Below, piece by piece: positions 16,701 to 24,808 of a DNA stretch of 64,000 nt. Source of the stretch: Flavobacterium aestivum (GTDB taxonomy: Bacteria; Bacteroidota; Bacteroidia; Flavobacteriales; Flavobacteriaceae). Numbering within the stretch: the stretch's first letter is position 1; every line of letters begins with the position of its first letter. Below the pieces are notes generated by a model. The model had not been told where the DNA came from. It did no database searches and saw nothing but the letters and a program-made list of their open reading frames with translations. Made by a program: the position numbers and the translations under genes. Location of the stretch: positions 1,674,001 through 1,738,000 of the forward strand of contig NZ_CP113977.2 in assembly GCF_026870175.2 (NCBI RefSeq), read 5' to 3'.

Positions 16701-17933
16701 CTGGGTTGGTTTTTGCAGGGCATCTAGAATTGCCACCATATTATAGTGCTCATCGTACTCATAGGCTACCAACAGTTCATCCTGTTCCGGAGCTACGAGT
16801 TCCAGTTTTTGAACGAATCCATCCTTGGTGCTTACTTTTATTTCTCTTCCCGAGGCATCTATAATTTTGCTTAAGCCATATCCTGTAAATTCAAAAATGA
16901 TGGCTAATCCATCATGATTGGCTATTTGTGTGAGTTGGTATTTTTTACCGTCAAACAAGGTAAAATCATAAAAGAGTCTGCTGCTATGATCATAGGCTTG
17001 ATAGCCGTTTGAAGTTCTTTTTAGGGTTATTTTTTCCTGACGCAGGTAAAACTCTTCTTCCGGCAGCAGGGCAGGAAATGCCACGAGTCTACCATCCTCC
17101 ATACGTAGTCCCAAGGCTCCATCTTCTGGATATAATTCTACTGCGCGATCGTAATTACAGTGTACACCATGCCCAAGCCAGCCCACATAGTCTGAATCGG
17201 AGTACCAACTGCGTTCCCAATTGAGCGCAATAGGACCTGCAATATCAAAATCGCTTCCTTCATAAATCACTGCTCCATTGATAAGGTTTACGGGTTCGAA
17301 TCCTGCTTTACACAACAATCTACTGAGCCAGTTAGGACCAACGGCTCCTTTAAGAAGTTTATTGAATGCTTTTTTCCCGAGTTTTAACAAGGTACTAAAC
17401 CCTATACTGGTTAATAAGCCTGTAAGCATTCCTCCCCAATCCGGTGGATAGGGTCCACCCACCATTACAGGTTTTCCGGTTGGGATTGGCAATGAAAACG
17501 AAGTTGGAGCAAATAGTGTTGGTGCAAAGGGCAACATTTTCTTGCCTACTTTGACTTTCCCTACTGATAACGATAACGGAAGTCCAATATCATTACAGGT
17601 CATCAGCATATGTCCTTTGGGACTCATTCGAGTACCGTCTGAGAATACGGTTTGCGAAGCAAAAAAGTTCATACTCTCATGCCCGATAATCGGTGTCATA
17701 AGCCATGGTGGTGTAAAAAGCGGAATGTGTACCAGTGGAATTATAATCCCGCTGGTGTCTGAGTTCCCACGCTTAAAACCATTTACATGCACACTGGTGC
17801 CTAAAAACGGAATATAATCTGCTGGATCAATGACAATACCAATATAAGGATGAAAAGGATTAAAAGGAGGTAAGGTAGTAAAATGTATATCTATACCGAC
17901 CACAATGGTCAGGTGATTATCAGTTAATAACAT
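13743..17933 (-). CDS. RHS-repeat polymorphic toxin with N-terminal PAAR-like region
   Basis: 1396 residues. Residues 1-170 look like a PAAR-like/DUF4150-type spike region (FSDGTRMSPKGHMLMT, then Gly/Pro-rich turns), which points to delivery by a type VI apparatus. Residues about 205-1240 are RHS/YD repeats (repeated YDxxGNxxxxxxxDG types), forming the shell that encloses the toxin. The core ends with YISQDPIGLAGNNPNFYAYV and DPFGL, where such proteins usually self-cleave. The last 126 residues (13743-14123) are the variable toxin: GGKRHGLKLS, then GKWGNKADLAYAGKLA, then PATHYRLRNNGNGSFHGFPI. I cannot name its family. No VgrG, Hcp or chaperone gene lies nearby. Confidence 0.92.
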   Translation of the reverse strand: MLLTDNHLTIVVGIDIHFTTLPPFNPFHPYIGIVIDPADYIPFLGTSVHVNGFKRGNSDTSGIIIPLVHIPLFTPPWLMTPIIGHESMNFFASQTVFSDGTRMSPKGHMLMTCNDIGLPLSLSVGKVKVGKKMLPFAPTLFAPTSFSLPIPTGKPVMVGGPYPPDWGGMLTGLLTSIGFSTLLKLGKKAFNKLLKGAVGPNWLSRLLCKAGFEPVNLINGAVIYEGSDFDIAGPIALNWERSWYSDSDYVGWLGHGVHCNYDRAVELYPEDGALGLRMEDGRLVAFPALLPEEEFYLRQEKITLKRTSNGYQAYDHSSRLFYDFTLFDGKKYQLTQIANHDGLAIIFEFTGYGLSKIIDASGREIKVSTKDGFVQKLELVAPEQDELLVAYEYDEHYNMVAILDALQKPTQIEYRNHLMVKKTDRNGQTFYWEYDAQNRCIHTWGDGGWQEGWIEYHAEKGYNLVTDANGAVTTYYYEPSQLVTQVKDPMGNSTFYDYTEFMELYREIDQEGRILGFSYDEMGNQTGTTYPDGTEDMMLYDDENRPSIAIDPEGQKTIYLYSDQKAHQLKTIIAPDKTSTHFTYNKNGLLATVAKNNNQLELIYDQQYNLVEWRENDQKLKSWEYNHRGRVRAVYTPMQMADYFTYDALDRVQQIVEKDSNIIEFSYNNYDEVIALKDSKNHIKFSYTPMGSLASREQNGVKVRFDYDRMEQLTSIKNEDNEAYYFDRNKSGHIIKETAFDGIVKKFNRNLVGEITRIDHGGGKFTEYEQDALGRITRADYHDGTWETYTYNKNGLLVEATNQNVNIRLERDANGRVVQETQKQALDKDENAIVITSTYNVIGQRTNISTTLGANINTHYNQNGQLERIEAQSNELKEQHQAWETTLKRDELGREIERYATGGLHIKTSYNSSGKQKEQEVFSNGKRTGSRYYNWDTNQQLRSAVNQLTKSMTYFDYDAFGNLARADYDGKGELYKTPDAVGNLYKTHDRSDRTYGKGGKLLKDEKYYYKYDELGNLIHKSPRDINKPLVFEKPTNWIDKLAGNREEEKRLQQEHEQWQSGDTTYTWLVNGMLESVTNSDGKVVSFEYDALGRRTAKITNKEINRYVWDGNVLIHEWKYDLKDRPKLIVDEDDLVYDKPEPVENLITWVYEGGNFVPSAKIVGDNKYSIINDYIGRPVQAYNDIGELVWETDYDIYGGLRNLKGDRRFIPFRQLGQYEDVETDLYYNRFRYYDALSGLYISQDPIGLAGNNPNFYAYVYDANIQVDPFGLDLKPENGYLGGKRHGLKLSNKDAQILANNPQKPLPHGKWGNKADLAYAGKLADTLEPGGFMDFPVNSDSKSVVFHPGIDPDIATPNPATHYRLRNNGNGSFHGFPIDSTVEPIRADSHAKLKTPCT

Positions 17934-18305
17934 AATTTAAAATAGGGGTTATTTTATTGTGGGAAAATACAACTATTTCGAATCATGACCAAAAATAGTT
18001 CTAATATGCTTGGCTTTTTTTTGGAGTAATTTCCTAAGTCGCGTTGAATCAGCTAAATTCTGACATAAATAATTTAGTATTTCAAAAATGATGTTCCAGT
18101 TTTGAGAATTACTTGAATATCATTGTCTCAAGATTTGTGATTGGATTCTTTCGCATTATATGTGCAACTTCAATTAATTATTTTATGGATAAAATTTGCA
18201 AGAAGTATAAGTAATAAATGTTTGTTAATTTTTTGTAAGAAATATCTATTTTGTAATAAAATGGTCTTAATTCGCGCTTTTTTATTAACTATTAACAGTT
18301 TCTTT
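17934..18305. other. Intergenic region between divergent RHS and TonB-type genes
   Basis: 372 bases. An open frame extends upstream of the plus-strand gene to 18141, but it lacks a signal-peptide start until 18306. No tRNA or terminator was seen. Promoters of both divergent genes must lie here. Confidence 0.5.
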
Positions 18306-21083
18306 ATGATTAAGACTCTTAATTTCTTATTTTTCTTGCTTCTGGGTTGCTCTTTATTCGCTCAAAACAATTTAACAATTAAAGGTAGGATTCTAAAAGA
18401 TGGAACACAGGTTTCCATTGAATCTGCAACGGTTTATCTTACTTCTGTAAAAGATTCTACAGTAATTGATTATACAATTACTGATAAAAATGGATTTTTT
18501 AAATTGAACGTTAAAAAAATAGACTATCCAGTATTCTTAAAAGTTTCTTCTTTAGGGTATAAAACATTTAAACAAGAAATGAAGGAAGTAGCAGGAGATA
18601 AAGATTTTGGAACTTTACATCTGTTAGAGAATGAGAATATTTTAGGAGAAGTTGTAATCAAATCCGATGCACCACCAATTCGGATAAAAAAAGATACCTT
18701 AGAGTTTAACGCTACCTCATTCAAAGTGCGACCTGATGCCAACGTTGAAACATTATTAAAACAATTGCCCGGTGTTGATGTTTCTGCAGACGGAAAAATA
18801 ACCGTAAATGGGAAAGAGGTTAATCAAGTTTTGGTAAACGGAAAACCTTTTTTTGACAAAGACGGTAAAATTGCACTTCAGAACTTGCCTTCGGATATTA
18901 TAAAAAAAGTACAAATCACGGATACGAAAACTAAAAAAGAAGAGTTGAGTAAGCAAACCGCTTCTTCCAATAATTCAAGTATTAATCTGACCATTGATGA
19001 AGATAAAAACAAAGGTTTTTTTGGAAAATTTATGGGAGGATTTGGATCTAGTGATCGATACGAAAGTAGTGCCTTGATTAATTATTTTAAAAATAAAAGA
19101 AAGCTTAGTGTTTTGGCTTCATCGAACAACATCAATTCTGTTGGATTCTCGATGGATGAAGTTTTTGACAATATGGGAGGAGGTAGAGGCTCTTTTTATA
19201 CTTATACTGATGGTAGTTTTGGAATGGGTAATATGCGTTTTGGTGGCGGAACAGGAATAATACGCTCGGATATGCTTGGAGTGAATTATTCGGATGAATG
19301 GTCTAAAAACTTTGATGCTAACGGAAGTTATTTTTTTAATGATTCAAATGGGAAAAACACCAATAGAACCAAACAAGCTAATTTGTTGCCTACCAACGGT
19401 TTTGTAACAGAATCTAAGTCTGATACAAAAGAGGATCGTATGGGACATAATATGAATTTAAATTTTGAGTATAAAATAGATTCTACTACTACTTTAAATT
19501 TTTCTCCAAAGTTTATAAAGACTAATCGAAAGTACAGTAAGAATTCCTCACAAGTATCTAATGACTTAAATGATCAATTATTGAACGAAAGCACCTCTAG
19601 TACATTTGATGAAAATGATAAAACTAATTTTAACAATGAAATTAATTTCAATAAAGCATTCAAGCGTAAAGGCCGTATTTTAAGCTTAGTATTAGAAAAT
19701 GAGAATGAGAAAGAAAATATAAATTCATTAAATAAATCAAAGACTACGTTTTATCAGGACGGAATTTCGAATGATATTCGGGATCAAAAAATTGACAATA
19801 AAAATTTGAAAGATAGTTATAGCACTGAATTGGAATTTATTGAACCAATAAACGATTCTTTAAAAGTTAAAATAGGAGCACTGTATAATTGGAAAAAAAC
19901 GTCTGATGATCGAAATGCTTTTGATTATGATGTAGCGACACAATCCTATACCAATGAGAATGATACCTTATCTAGTTACCAAACTTCTAATGTTAAAACA
20001 ATTACTCCAAAGGCTGGTTTTGGTATTGGGAAAAAGAAATTAACGTTTGATGTGAATTTGGGGACTTCAATTACACAATTTGATAATCATTCTTTGTATT
20101 TAAATAAGATAGTAGATTTGAATAAAGAGTATGCGCTACCATTTGCTAGTGCACAACTAAGTTATAAGTTTGGTAAGTCCATGTCGATTTGGTCTAATTA
20201 TAATTATAGAGTTGAGTTTCCAACAGCCAGTCAGGTTTTACCAGTAGTAGATTTGACTAATCCGTTGAATACTCTTATTGGAAATCCAAATCTAAATCCA
20301 GATAGGATGCATTCTGGATTTATTAGCTTTAGAAATTTTGATATGGCAACTAAATCGGGATATAGTGTTTATTGTGGTATGCAGTTTTTTGATAATCAAT
20401 TTGTTGAGTCTTCTTTTTATGATGAAAACAGGAAACAAACAACTACATATACCAATGTCGATGGAACTTATTATTCTTATTTTGGAGTGTATTGGAACAA
20501 AACAATCAAAAAAGAGGCTAATTTGTTTAAATTAAGATTTTCTTTAAATAATAATATATCTTTAGACAAAGGGTTTACTAATGGCGTTTTATATGATGCC
20601 AAAACATTTAAAATAACACCAGGTGTTAACTTTAGCTATGAGTATGGAGAACTTTTGGTTATTAACCCTTCGTATAGTTTTACCTATAATGAAACCAATT
20701 ATACGAACTACTTGATTAATTCAGCGTCGAATGTGTTGCATAAAATCAATATTCAAACCACCAATTATTGGCCTAAAAATTGGGTTTTTGGGAATGATTT
20801 TGGATACACTTACAATTCTAATATTACAGATGGTTTCAAAAAAGACTTTTATCTATGGAATACCAGTTTAGCGTATAGTTTTTTTAATAAAAAAATGTCA
20901 GCTAAAGTAAAGGTCTATGATGTTTTGAACCAGAATCAGAGTGCTACCAGAACAATTACGCCAACAACCATTCGTGATGAAGAGAATCTTGTTTTGAAAC
21001 GTTACGTGATGTTTTCTTTAACCTACAAAATAGAGAAGTTTGCAGGTAAAGAAAAACCAGCAAGGAATAGAATGGGATTTTAA
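18306..21083 (+). CDS. TonB-dependent receptor-like outer membrane barrel protein
   Basis: 925 residues from the ATG at 18306, chosen because it begins a clean signal peptide (MIKTLNFLFFLLLGCSLFAQ). Residues 20-110 form a carboxypeptidase-regulatory-like beta domain (GRILKDGTQVSIESATVYL). Residues 120-215 resemble a plug domain (VETLLKQLPGVDVSADGKI, then NQVLVNGKPFF). The rest is an outer-membrane barrel of the family common in Bacteroidota, with many aromatic-girdle strands. The substrate is unknown; no SusD-type partner is adjacent. It ends before a long bidirectional terminator. Confidence 0.88.
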   Translation: MIKTLNFLFFLLLGCSLFAQNNLTIKGRILKDGTQVSIESATVYLTSVKDSTVIDYTITDKNGFFKLNVKKIDYPVFLKVSSLGYKTFKQEMKEVAGDKDFGTLHLLENENILGEVVIKSDAPPIRIKKDTLEFNATSFKVRPDANVETLLKQLPGVDVSADGKITVNGKEVNQVLVNGKPFFDKDGKIALQNLPSDIIKKVQITDTKTKKEELSKQTASSNNSSINLTIDEDKNKGFFGKFMGGFGSSDRYESSALINYFKNKRKLSVLASSNNINSVGFSMDEVFDNMGGGRGSFYTYTDGSFGMGNMRFGGGTGIIRSDMLGVNYSDEWSKNFDANGSYFFNDSNGKNTNRTKQANLLPTNGFVTESKSDTKEDRMGHNMNLNFEYKIDSTTTLNFSPKFIKTNRKYSKNSSQVSNDLNDQLLNESTSSTFDENDKTNFNNEINFNKAFKRKGRILSLVLENENEKENINSLNKSKTTFYQDGISNDIRDQKIDNKNLKDSYSTELEFIEPINDSLKVKIGALYNWKKTSDDRNAFDYDVATQSYTNENDTLSSYQTSNVKTITPKAGFGIGKKKLTFDVNLGTSITQFDNHSLYLNKIVDLNKEYALPFASAQLSYKFGKSMSIWSNYNYRVEFPTASQVLPVVDLTNPLNTLIGNPNLNPDRMHSGFISFRNFDMATKSGYSVYCGMQFFDNQFVESSFYDENRKQTTTYTNVDGTYYSYFGVYWNKTIKKEANLFKLRFSLNNNISLDKGFTNGVLYDAKTFKITPGVNFSYEYGELLVINPSYSFTYNETNYTNYLINSASNVLHKINIQTTNYWPKNWVFGNDFGYTYNSNITDGFKKDFYLWNTSLAYSFFNKKMSAKVKVYDVLNQNQSATRTITPTTIRDEENLVLKRYVMFSLTYKIEKFAGKEKPARNRMGF

Positions 21084-21090
21084 TCCCTAT

Positions 21091-21139
21091 TCAAATCATA
21101 AAAAAAGCTCCAATAACTGGAGCTTTTTTTATGATTTGA
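21091..21139. terminator. Long bidirectional terminator
   Basis: A perfect 22-bp inverted repeat with a 5-base loop. The GC-richer tip (agctcca/tggagct) is flanked by A and T runs, so it can end transcription from both the TonB-type gene (plus) and the TPM gene cluster (minus). Confidence 0.9.
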
Positions 21140-21182
21140 AATGTTTTTAATAATAGGCATTGGCTTTTTGTAATTGAATAAA

Positions 21183-22025
21183 CTACCAGTTTCCGCCTGA
21201 ACCTCCACCGGAGAATCCGCCTCCGCCAAAACCACCGCCGAAGCCTCCGCCTCCGCCACCAAATCCACCACCGGAAGATCCTCCTCCGAAACCTCCACCA
21301 CCACCTCTTCCAAGGCTGCTTAGGATAATAACATCGAGTAGGCTAGGACCTCCGCCACCGCCACGGTTTCCGAAATTTCCACCACCACTACTTCTGTTTT
21401 TGGATAGTAAAACCAAAATGATAACAATAATAACAATGAATGGTAAAATAGGAAAATCTTTTCCTTTGGTCTGTTTGCGTTCGCCTTTGTATTTTCCTTT
21501 GAAAACATCAATAATAGCATCAGTACCTTTGTCTAAACCTCGGTAATAGCTACCCGCTTTAAACTCTGGAATAATAATATTTCGGGTTATTTCTCCACCA
21601 ATTCCAGCGGTTAGTCTGTCTTCTAATCCATAACCAGGTGAAATCCATATTTTTCTTTCGGCTTTTGCCAATAAAATAAGAACACCATTATCATCTTTTG
21701 CAGTTCCACCAATTCCCCATTTATGAGCCCATTTTGGTGTTAAGATTCCAATGTCTTCGTTTTTTAGACTTTCTATAGTGATTATAACAATTTGAGTTGT
21801 AGTAGAATCGGAATAGTTGATTAGTTTTTCTTCGAGTTGCCCTTTTTCCTCAGGGCTTAAAAGGTTGGCATAATCATAAACCGAAGTTTGAAAACTGGGT
21901 TTTTCCGGAATGTCAAATTGTGCAAATAGAAAACTGCTATTTAAGAGAACTAAAACATAAAGAAACAGGCTTAATCTCTTTTTTGTTTTCTGATTTTTGC
22001 TTTCTGACTTTTGACTTATTTTCAT
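21183..22025 (-). CDS. TPM domain protein (YgcG type) with Gly-rich tail
   Basis: 280 residues. A signal-anchor near residues 18-35 is followed by a TPM domain (about 50-185: VYDYANLLSPEEKGQLEEKL, then NGVLILLAKAERKIWISPGYG). A membrane helix lies around 198-216 (ILPFIVIIVIILVLL), and then comes a tail made almost only of Gly, Phe and Ser. TPM proteins face the periplasm; some act in photosystem repair or membrane stress, with no settled bacterial function. The ATG overlaps the stop of the next TPM gene (TAATG). The cluster with LemA is conserved in Bacteroidota. Confidence 0.9.
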   Translation of the reverse strand: MKISQKSESKNQKTKKRLSLFLYVLVLLNSSFLFAQFDIPEKPSFQTSVYDYANLLSPEEKGQLEEKLINYSDSTTTQIVIITIESLKNEDIGILTPKWAHKWGIGGTAKDDNGVLILLAKAERKIWISPGYGLEDRLTAGIGGEITRNIIIPEFKAGSYYRGLDKGTDAIIDVFKGKYKGERKQTKGKDFPILPFIVIIVIILVLLSKNRSSGGGNFGNRGGGGGPSLLDVIILSSLGRGGGGGFGGGSSGGGFGGGGGGFGGGFGGGGFSGGGSGGNW

Positions 22026-22462
22026 TATCCTTTTGATATTTCGTTTGATAATTCATTGGTGTCACCTTCTTGCCAAGGGAAATGCTTTTTGAGTTCATCT
22101 CCGGCTTTCAAAATGCCATCGATTAGCCCTTGCTTGAAATTTCCTTGTTTGAATTGGGCTACCATAACATCACGGGTACTGTCCCAAAATGTATTGGTGA
22201 CAATATCGTTAATGCCCTTGTCTCCGCAAATCACAAAGGTTTTGTCCTCCACGGCCAAATAGATTAAAACACCGTTTTGTAATTCGGTTTCATCCATTCT
22301 TAATTCGTGGAAAACTTCTTTGGCGCGATCATACGCATCTAGGGAAGTTGTTTTTTCGATATGAACCCTAATTTCGCCAGAAGTGTTTTTTTCAGCTATT
22401 CGAATAGCTTCAACAATTTCTTGTTCTTCTTCTTTGCTTAAAAAATCTTCTACTTTTGACAT
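22025..22462 (-). CDS. TPM domain protein without signal peptide
   Basis: 145 residues, essentially a TPM domain alone (EEQEIVEAIRIAEKNTSGEI, then NGVLIYLAVEDKTFVICGDKG). It has no signal peptide or membrane segment, so it probably acts in the cytoplasm or at the inner membrane surface through its partners. It is translationally coupled to the YgcG-like gene downstream and preceded by the LemA gene; the three form one minus-strand unit interrupted only by a palindrome. Confidence 0.9.
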   Translation of the reverse strand: MSKVEDFLSKEEEQEIVEAIRIAEKNTSGEIRVHIEKTTSLDAYDRAKEVFHELRMDETELQNGVLIYLAVEDKTFVICGDKGINDIVTNTFWDSTRDVMVAQFKQGNFKQGLIDGILKAGDELKKHFPWQEGDTNELSNEISKG

Positions 22463-22480
22463 GGGAATTATTTTTTTTAA

Positions 22481-22530
22481 AACACGAATTTCACAAATTT
22501 TAATCTGTGTAAATTTGTGAAATTCGTGTT
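22481..22530. repeat. Perfect 20-bp palindrome between LemA and TPM genes
   Basis: Arms 22481-22500 and 22511-22530 are exact inverted copies around a 10-base loop, built from aacacgaatttcacaaattt. There is no T-run after it on the minus strand. Its wording resembles the palindrome at 29390-29452. Confidence 0.9.
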
Positions 22531-22543
22531 AGATTTTTTGTGT

Positions 22544-23131
22544 CTAGAATTTTACTTCAACTGGTTTTTCAGCACCTGTTACTGCTTGGAAATATGCTTT
22601 TTCTTTGAAACCAAACATTCCTGCAAACAAAGAGTTAGGGAAGGTTTTGATATGAGTGTTGTATGGCATAACCGCTTCGTTAAAACGGGTTCTTGCTGTC
22701 AAGATTTGATTCTCAGTACTAGCTAATTCGTCTTGTAATTTCAAGAAGTTAGCATTGGCTTTTAATTCTGGGTAACGTTCTACAGATACTAATAATTTAG
22801 ACAAAGAACTGCTTACACCACTTTGAGCCGAATTGAATGCTTCTAATTGTTCTGGAGTTATTTTACTTGGGTCAATTGTTATGGCAGTAGCTTTCGCACG
22901 TGCTTCGATTACAGCGGTTAAAGTGCTTTTTTCAAAATCGGCAGCTCCTTTTACTGTATTTACTAAGTTCCCGATAAGGTCATTTCTTCTTTGATACGCA
23001 GTTTGCACATCTCCCCATGATTGTTCAACGGTTTGACTCAATGTAACTGCTGTGTTGTTAATTCCTTTAACCCAGCTGTAAATTCCAATTAGTACAACTG
23101 CTACGATAATCCAAGGCAAAAATCTTTTCAT
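22544..23131 (-). CDS. LemA family protein
   Basis: 195 residues. An N-terminal membrane anchor (about 4-22, LPWIIVAVVLIGIYSWVKG) is followed by the long helical LemA domain (VEQSWGDVQTAYQRRNDLI, then RFNEAVMPYNTHIKTFP near the end). LemA proteins are membrane-anchored with a periplasmic helical bundle; their biochemical role is unsettled. The gene stands first in the LemA-TPM-TPM unit, a very common Bacteroidota arrangement. Confidence 0.93.
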   Translation of the reverse strand: MKRFLPWIIVAVVLIGIYSWVKGINNTAVTLSQTVEQSWGDVQTAYQRRNDLIGNLVNTVKGAADFEKSTLTAVIEARAKATAITIDPSKITPEQLEAFNSAQSGVSSSLSKLLVSVERYPELKANANFLKLQDELASTENQILTARTRFNEAVMPYNTHIKTFPNSLFAGMFGFKEKAYFQAVTGAEKPVEVKF

Positions 23132-23187
23132 GTTTGTTTAATTTAATGTTTGTTGTTTTGTTTTAATGTTTAATTATTGATTGGTTT

Positions 23188-23520
23188 TTATAATTCGTTT
23201 TTAATGTTTACCAACTGCATTCTGATGGCTTCTAATTTACTGATAATTTCAAATTTATCCATTGTTTTCTTTTGACCTTCTTTCAGATGGATTTTGGCTC
23301 CTTCTAAAGTGAATCCTCTTTCTTTGACCAAATGATAAATAAGCTGTAGGTTCTTGATGTCTTCGGGTGTGAACATTCGGTTACCTTTGGCATTTTTCTT
23401 AGGCTTTAGAATGTCAAATTCACTATCCCAAAAACGAATCAGGGAAGCGTTAACGTCAAAAGCTTTGGCGACTTCGCCTATGCTGTAGTATCTTTTGTCT
23501 GGTGATAATTCTATGTGCAT
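23188..23520 (-). CDS. MerR family transcriptional regulator
   Basis: 110 residues with an N-terminal winged helix of MerR type (YYSIGEVAKAFDVNASLIRF, then NRMFTPEDIKNLQLIYHLV) and a helix for dimerisation. There is no C-terminal effector domain and no metal-binding cysteines, so it is a short one-domain MerR. Its target is unknown. It lies between the M23 peptidase gene and the LemA cluster on the same strand, possibly transcribed with them. Confidence 0.9.
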   Translation of the reverse strand: MHIELSPDKRYYSIGEVAKAFDVNASLIRFWDSEFDILKPKKNAKGNRMFTPEDIKNLQLIYHLVKERGFTLEGAKIHLKEGQKKTMDKFEIISKLEAIRMQLVNIKNEL

Positions 23521-23639
23521 GTTTTTATAGTTTTTTAGTTGCCAGCTTTTAATTGTTAGTCATTTGCTACTCACTAATCGCTTTTACCTTATAACTTTTT
23601 ATCTATATTCTTTATTCTTTCCTCTTTTTTTCTAAACCT

Positions 23640-24617
23640 CTAATCCAAAGATTGATTCTCTTGATTGGCTATTTTTGAAATGGCTACGTATTCAACTGCT
23701 GAAATATTGCCATAATAAAAATTAAGCGGGTTCACGACCTTTCCGTTTTTGTGAACCTCATAATGCAAGTGTGGTGCCTCTGATCGTCCTGTGCTGCCAA
23801 CATAGCCTATAACGTCTCCTCGTTTTACCGATTTTCCTGCTCGACAATTGTATTTGCTTAAATGACCGTAGAGGGTTTCATATCCGTAACCGTGTCGGAT
23901 TACGATATGGTTTCCGTATCCAGAAGCTGTATTGTCTGCTCTCGCAACGACTCCATCGCCAGTGGCATAGATTGGTGTTCCTGTTTTAGCCGTAAAATCC
24001 ATTCCTTCGTGCATTTTTCTTGCTTTGGTAAATGGGTCAGTTCGGTATCCGAAACCGGAAGCCATTTGTTTTAAATTTTCATTTTTTACGGGTTGTATTG
24101 CCGGAATTGCCGAAAGCAGTTTGTTTTTGGCTTTGGCCAATTTTACTATTTCATCCAATGATTTAGATTGAATAGCAAGTTCTTTGCTTAAGGCATCCAC
24201 TCTTTCGGTGGTGCTGGTCACCAATTTAGAATTGTCATATCCCTGCAGGGTAATATAACGGTTCATTTTAGAATAGCCTGCTTTTCTTTCTTCTTCAGGT
24301 ATGGCAGCCGTGTTGAAATAAACACGATATAAATTATTGTCTCTATCTTCAATATCTTCAATAACATCATCTACCTGATCCATTTTTTTGTTTAAAATGG
24401 CGTAATTCAATTTTAAATTTTCTATTTCCCGTGCTAATAAGCGATCTTTAGGAGTGTCAAAATAAGGAGTGTTCAGTAATATTATGAAAGTCAGAAATCC
24501 AAACAATGCAGAAGCTAATAAAAATAGAACGACGTAACCTGCTTTTCGTCTTTTTCTGATTTTTATTTTTCTATATGCCAGATTTACGGAATCGTAATAA
24601 TATTTTACTTTCGCCAT
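23640..24617 (-). CDS. M23 family metallopeptidase (cell wall endopeptidase)
   Basis: 325 residues. An N-terminal membrane anchor (about 28-50) and a coiled-coil stretch are followed by an M23 (LytM) domain around 190-300. It has the zinc ligands of HEGMDFTAKTGTP and HLHYEVHKNGK, with TLYGHLSKY between. Complete ligands suggest an active endopeptidase cutting peptidoglycan cross-links in the periplasm, unlike the degenerate LytM activators. It is divergent from alaS. Confidence 0.93.
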   Translation of the reverse strand: MAKVKYYYDSVNLAYRKIKIRKRRKAGYVVLFLLASALFGFLTFIILLNTPYFDTPKDRLLAREIENLKLNYAILNKKMDQVDDVIEDIEDRDNNLYRVYFNTAAIPEEERKAGYSKMNRYITLQGYDNSKLVTSTTERVDALSKELAIQSKSLDEIVKLAKAKNKLLSAIPAIQPVKNENLKQMASGFGYRTDPFTKARKMHEGMDFTAKTGTPIYATGDGVVARADNTASGYGNHIVIRHGYGYETLYGHLSKYNCRAGKSVKRGDVIGYVGSTGRSEAPHLHYEVHKNGKVVNPLNFYYGNISAVEYVAISKIANQENQSLD

Positions 24618-24704
24618 ATTTTAAAATACCCTATTTTTGCAAATTCGTTAAAGGTAAGTCGAACAAATTTAATAAATGTTTCAGTTGTTCTGCTCTTTTT
24701 TTTT

Positions 24705-24771
24705 AAGATTCTAAGTTTTCAAGATTCTAAGTTATCTAGACTCTCAGAAACTTAGCATCTTAGAAATTTAA
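24705..24771. repeat. Direct and inverted copies of aagattctaagtt
   Basis: The 13-mer aagattctaagtt occurs at 24705 and 24721, followed by loosely inverted counterparts (cttagcatcttagaa). It lies between the divergent M23 and alaS genes. Similar low-complexity 'ctaagtt/aatctaa' words recur near 37440-37480, 38370-38440 and 40310-40375. Confidence 0.6.
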
Positions 24772-24808
24772 TAAAAAATAATTCACAAATTACTGAATAT
24801 ACAGCAAA

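Noticed and set aside
14867..17817. Several open frames of 69-178 codons opposite the RHS gene
   Set aside because: They mirror the periodic RHS coding sequence, lack family motifs and are explained by the minus-strand gene.
18141..18305. Upstream extension of the TonB-type protein
   Set aside because: The added 55 residues precede a perfect signal peptide and would block export.
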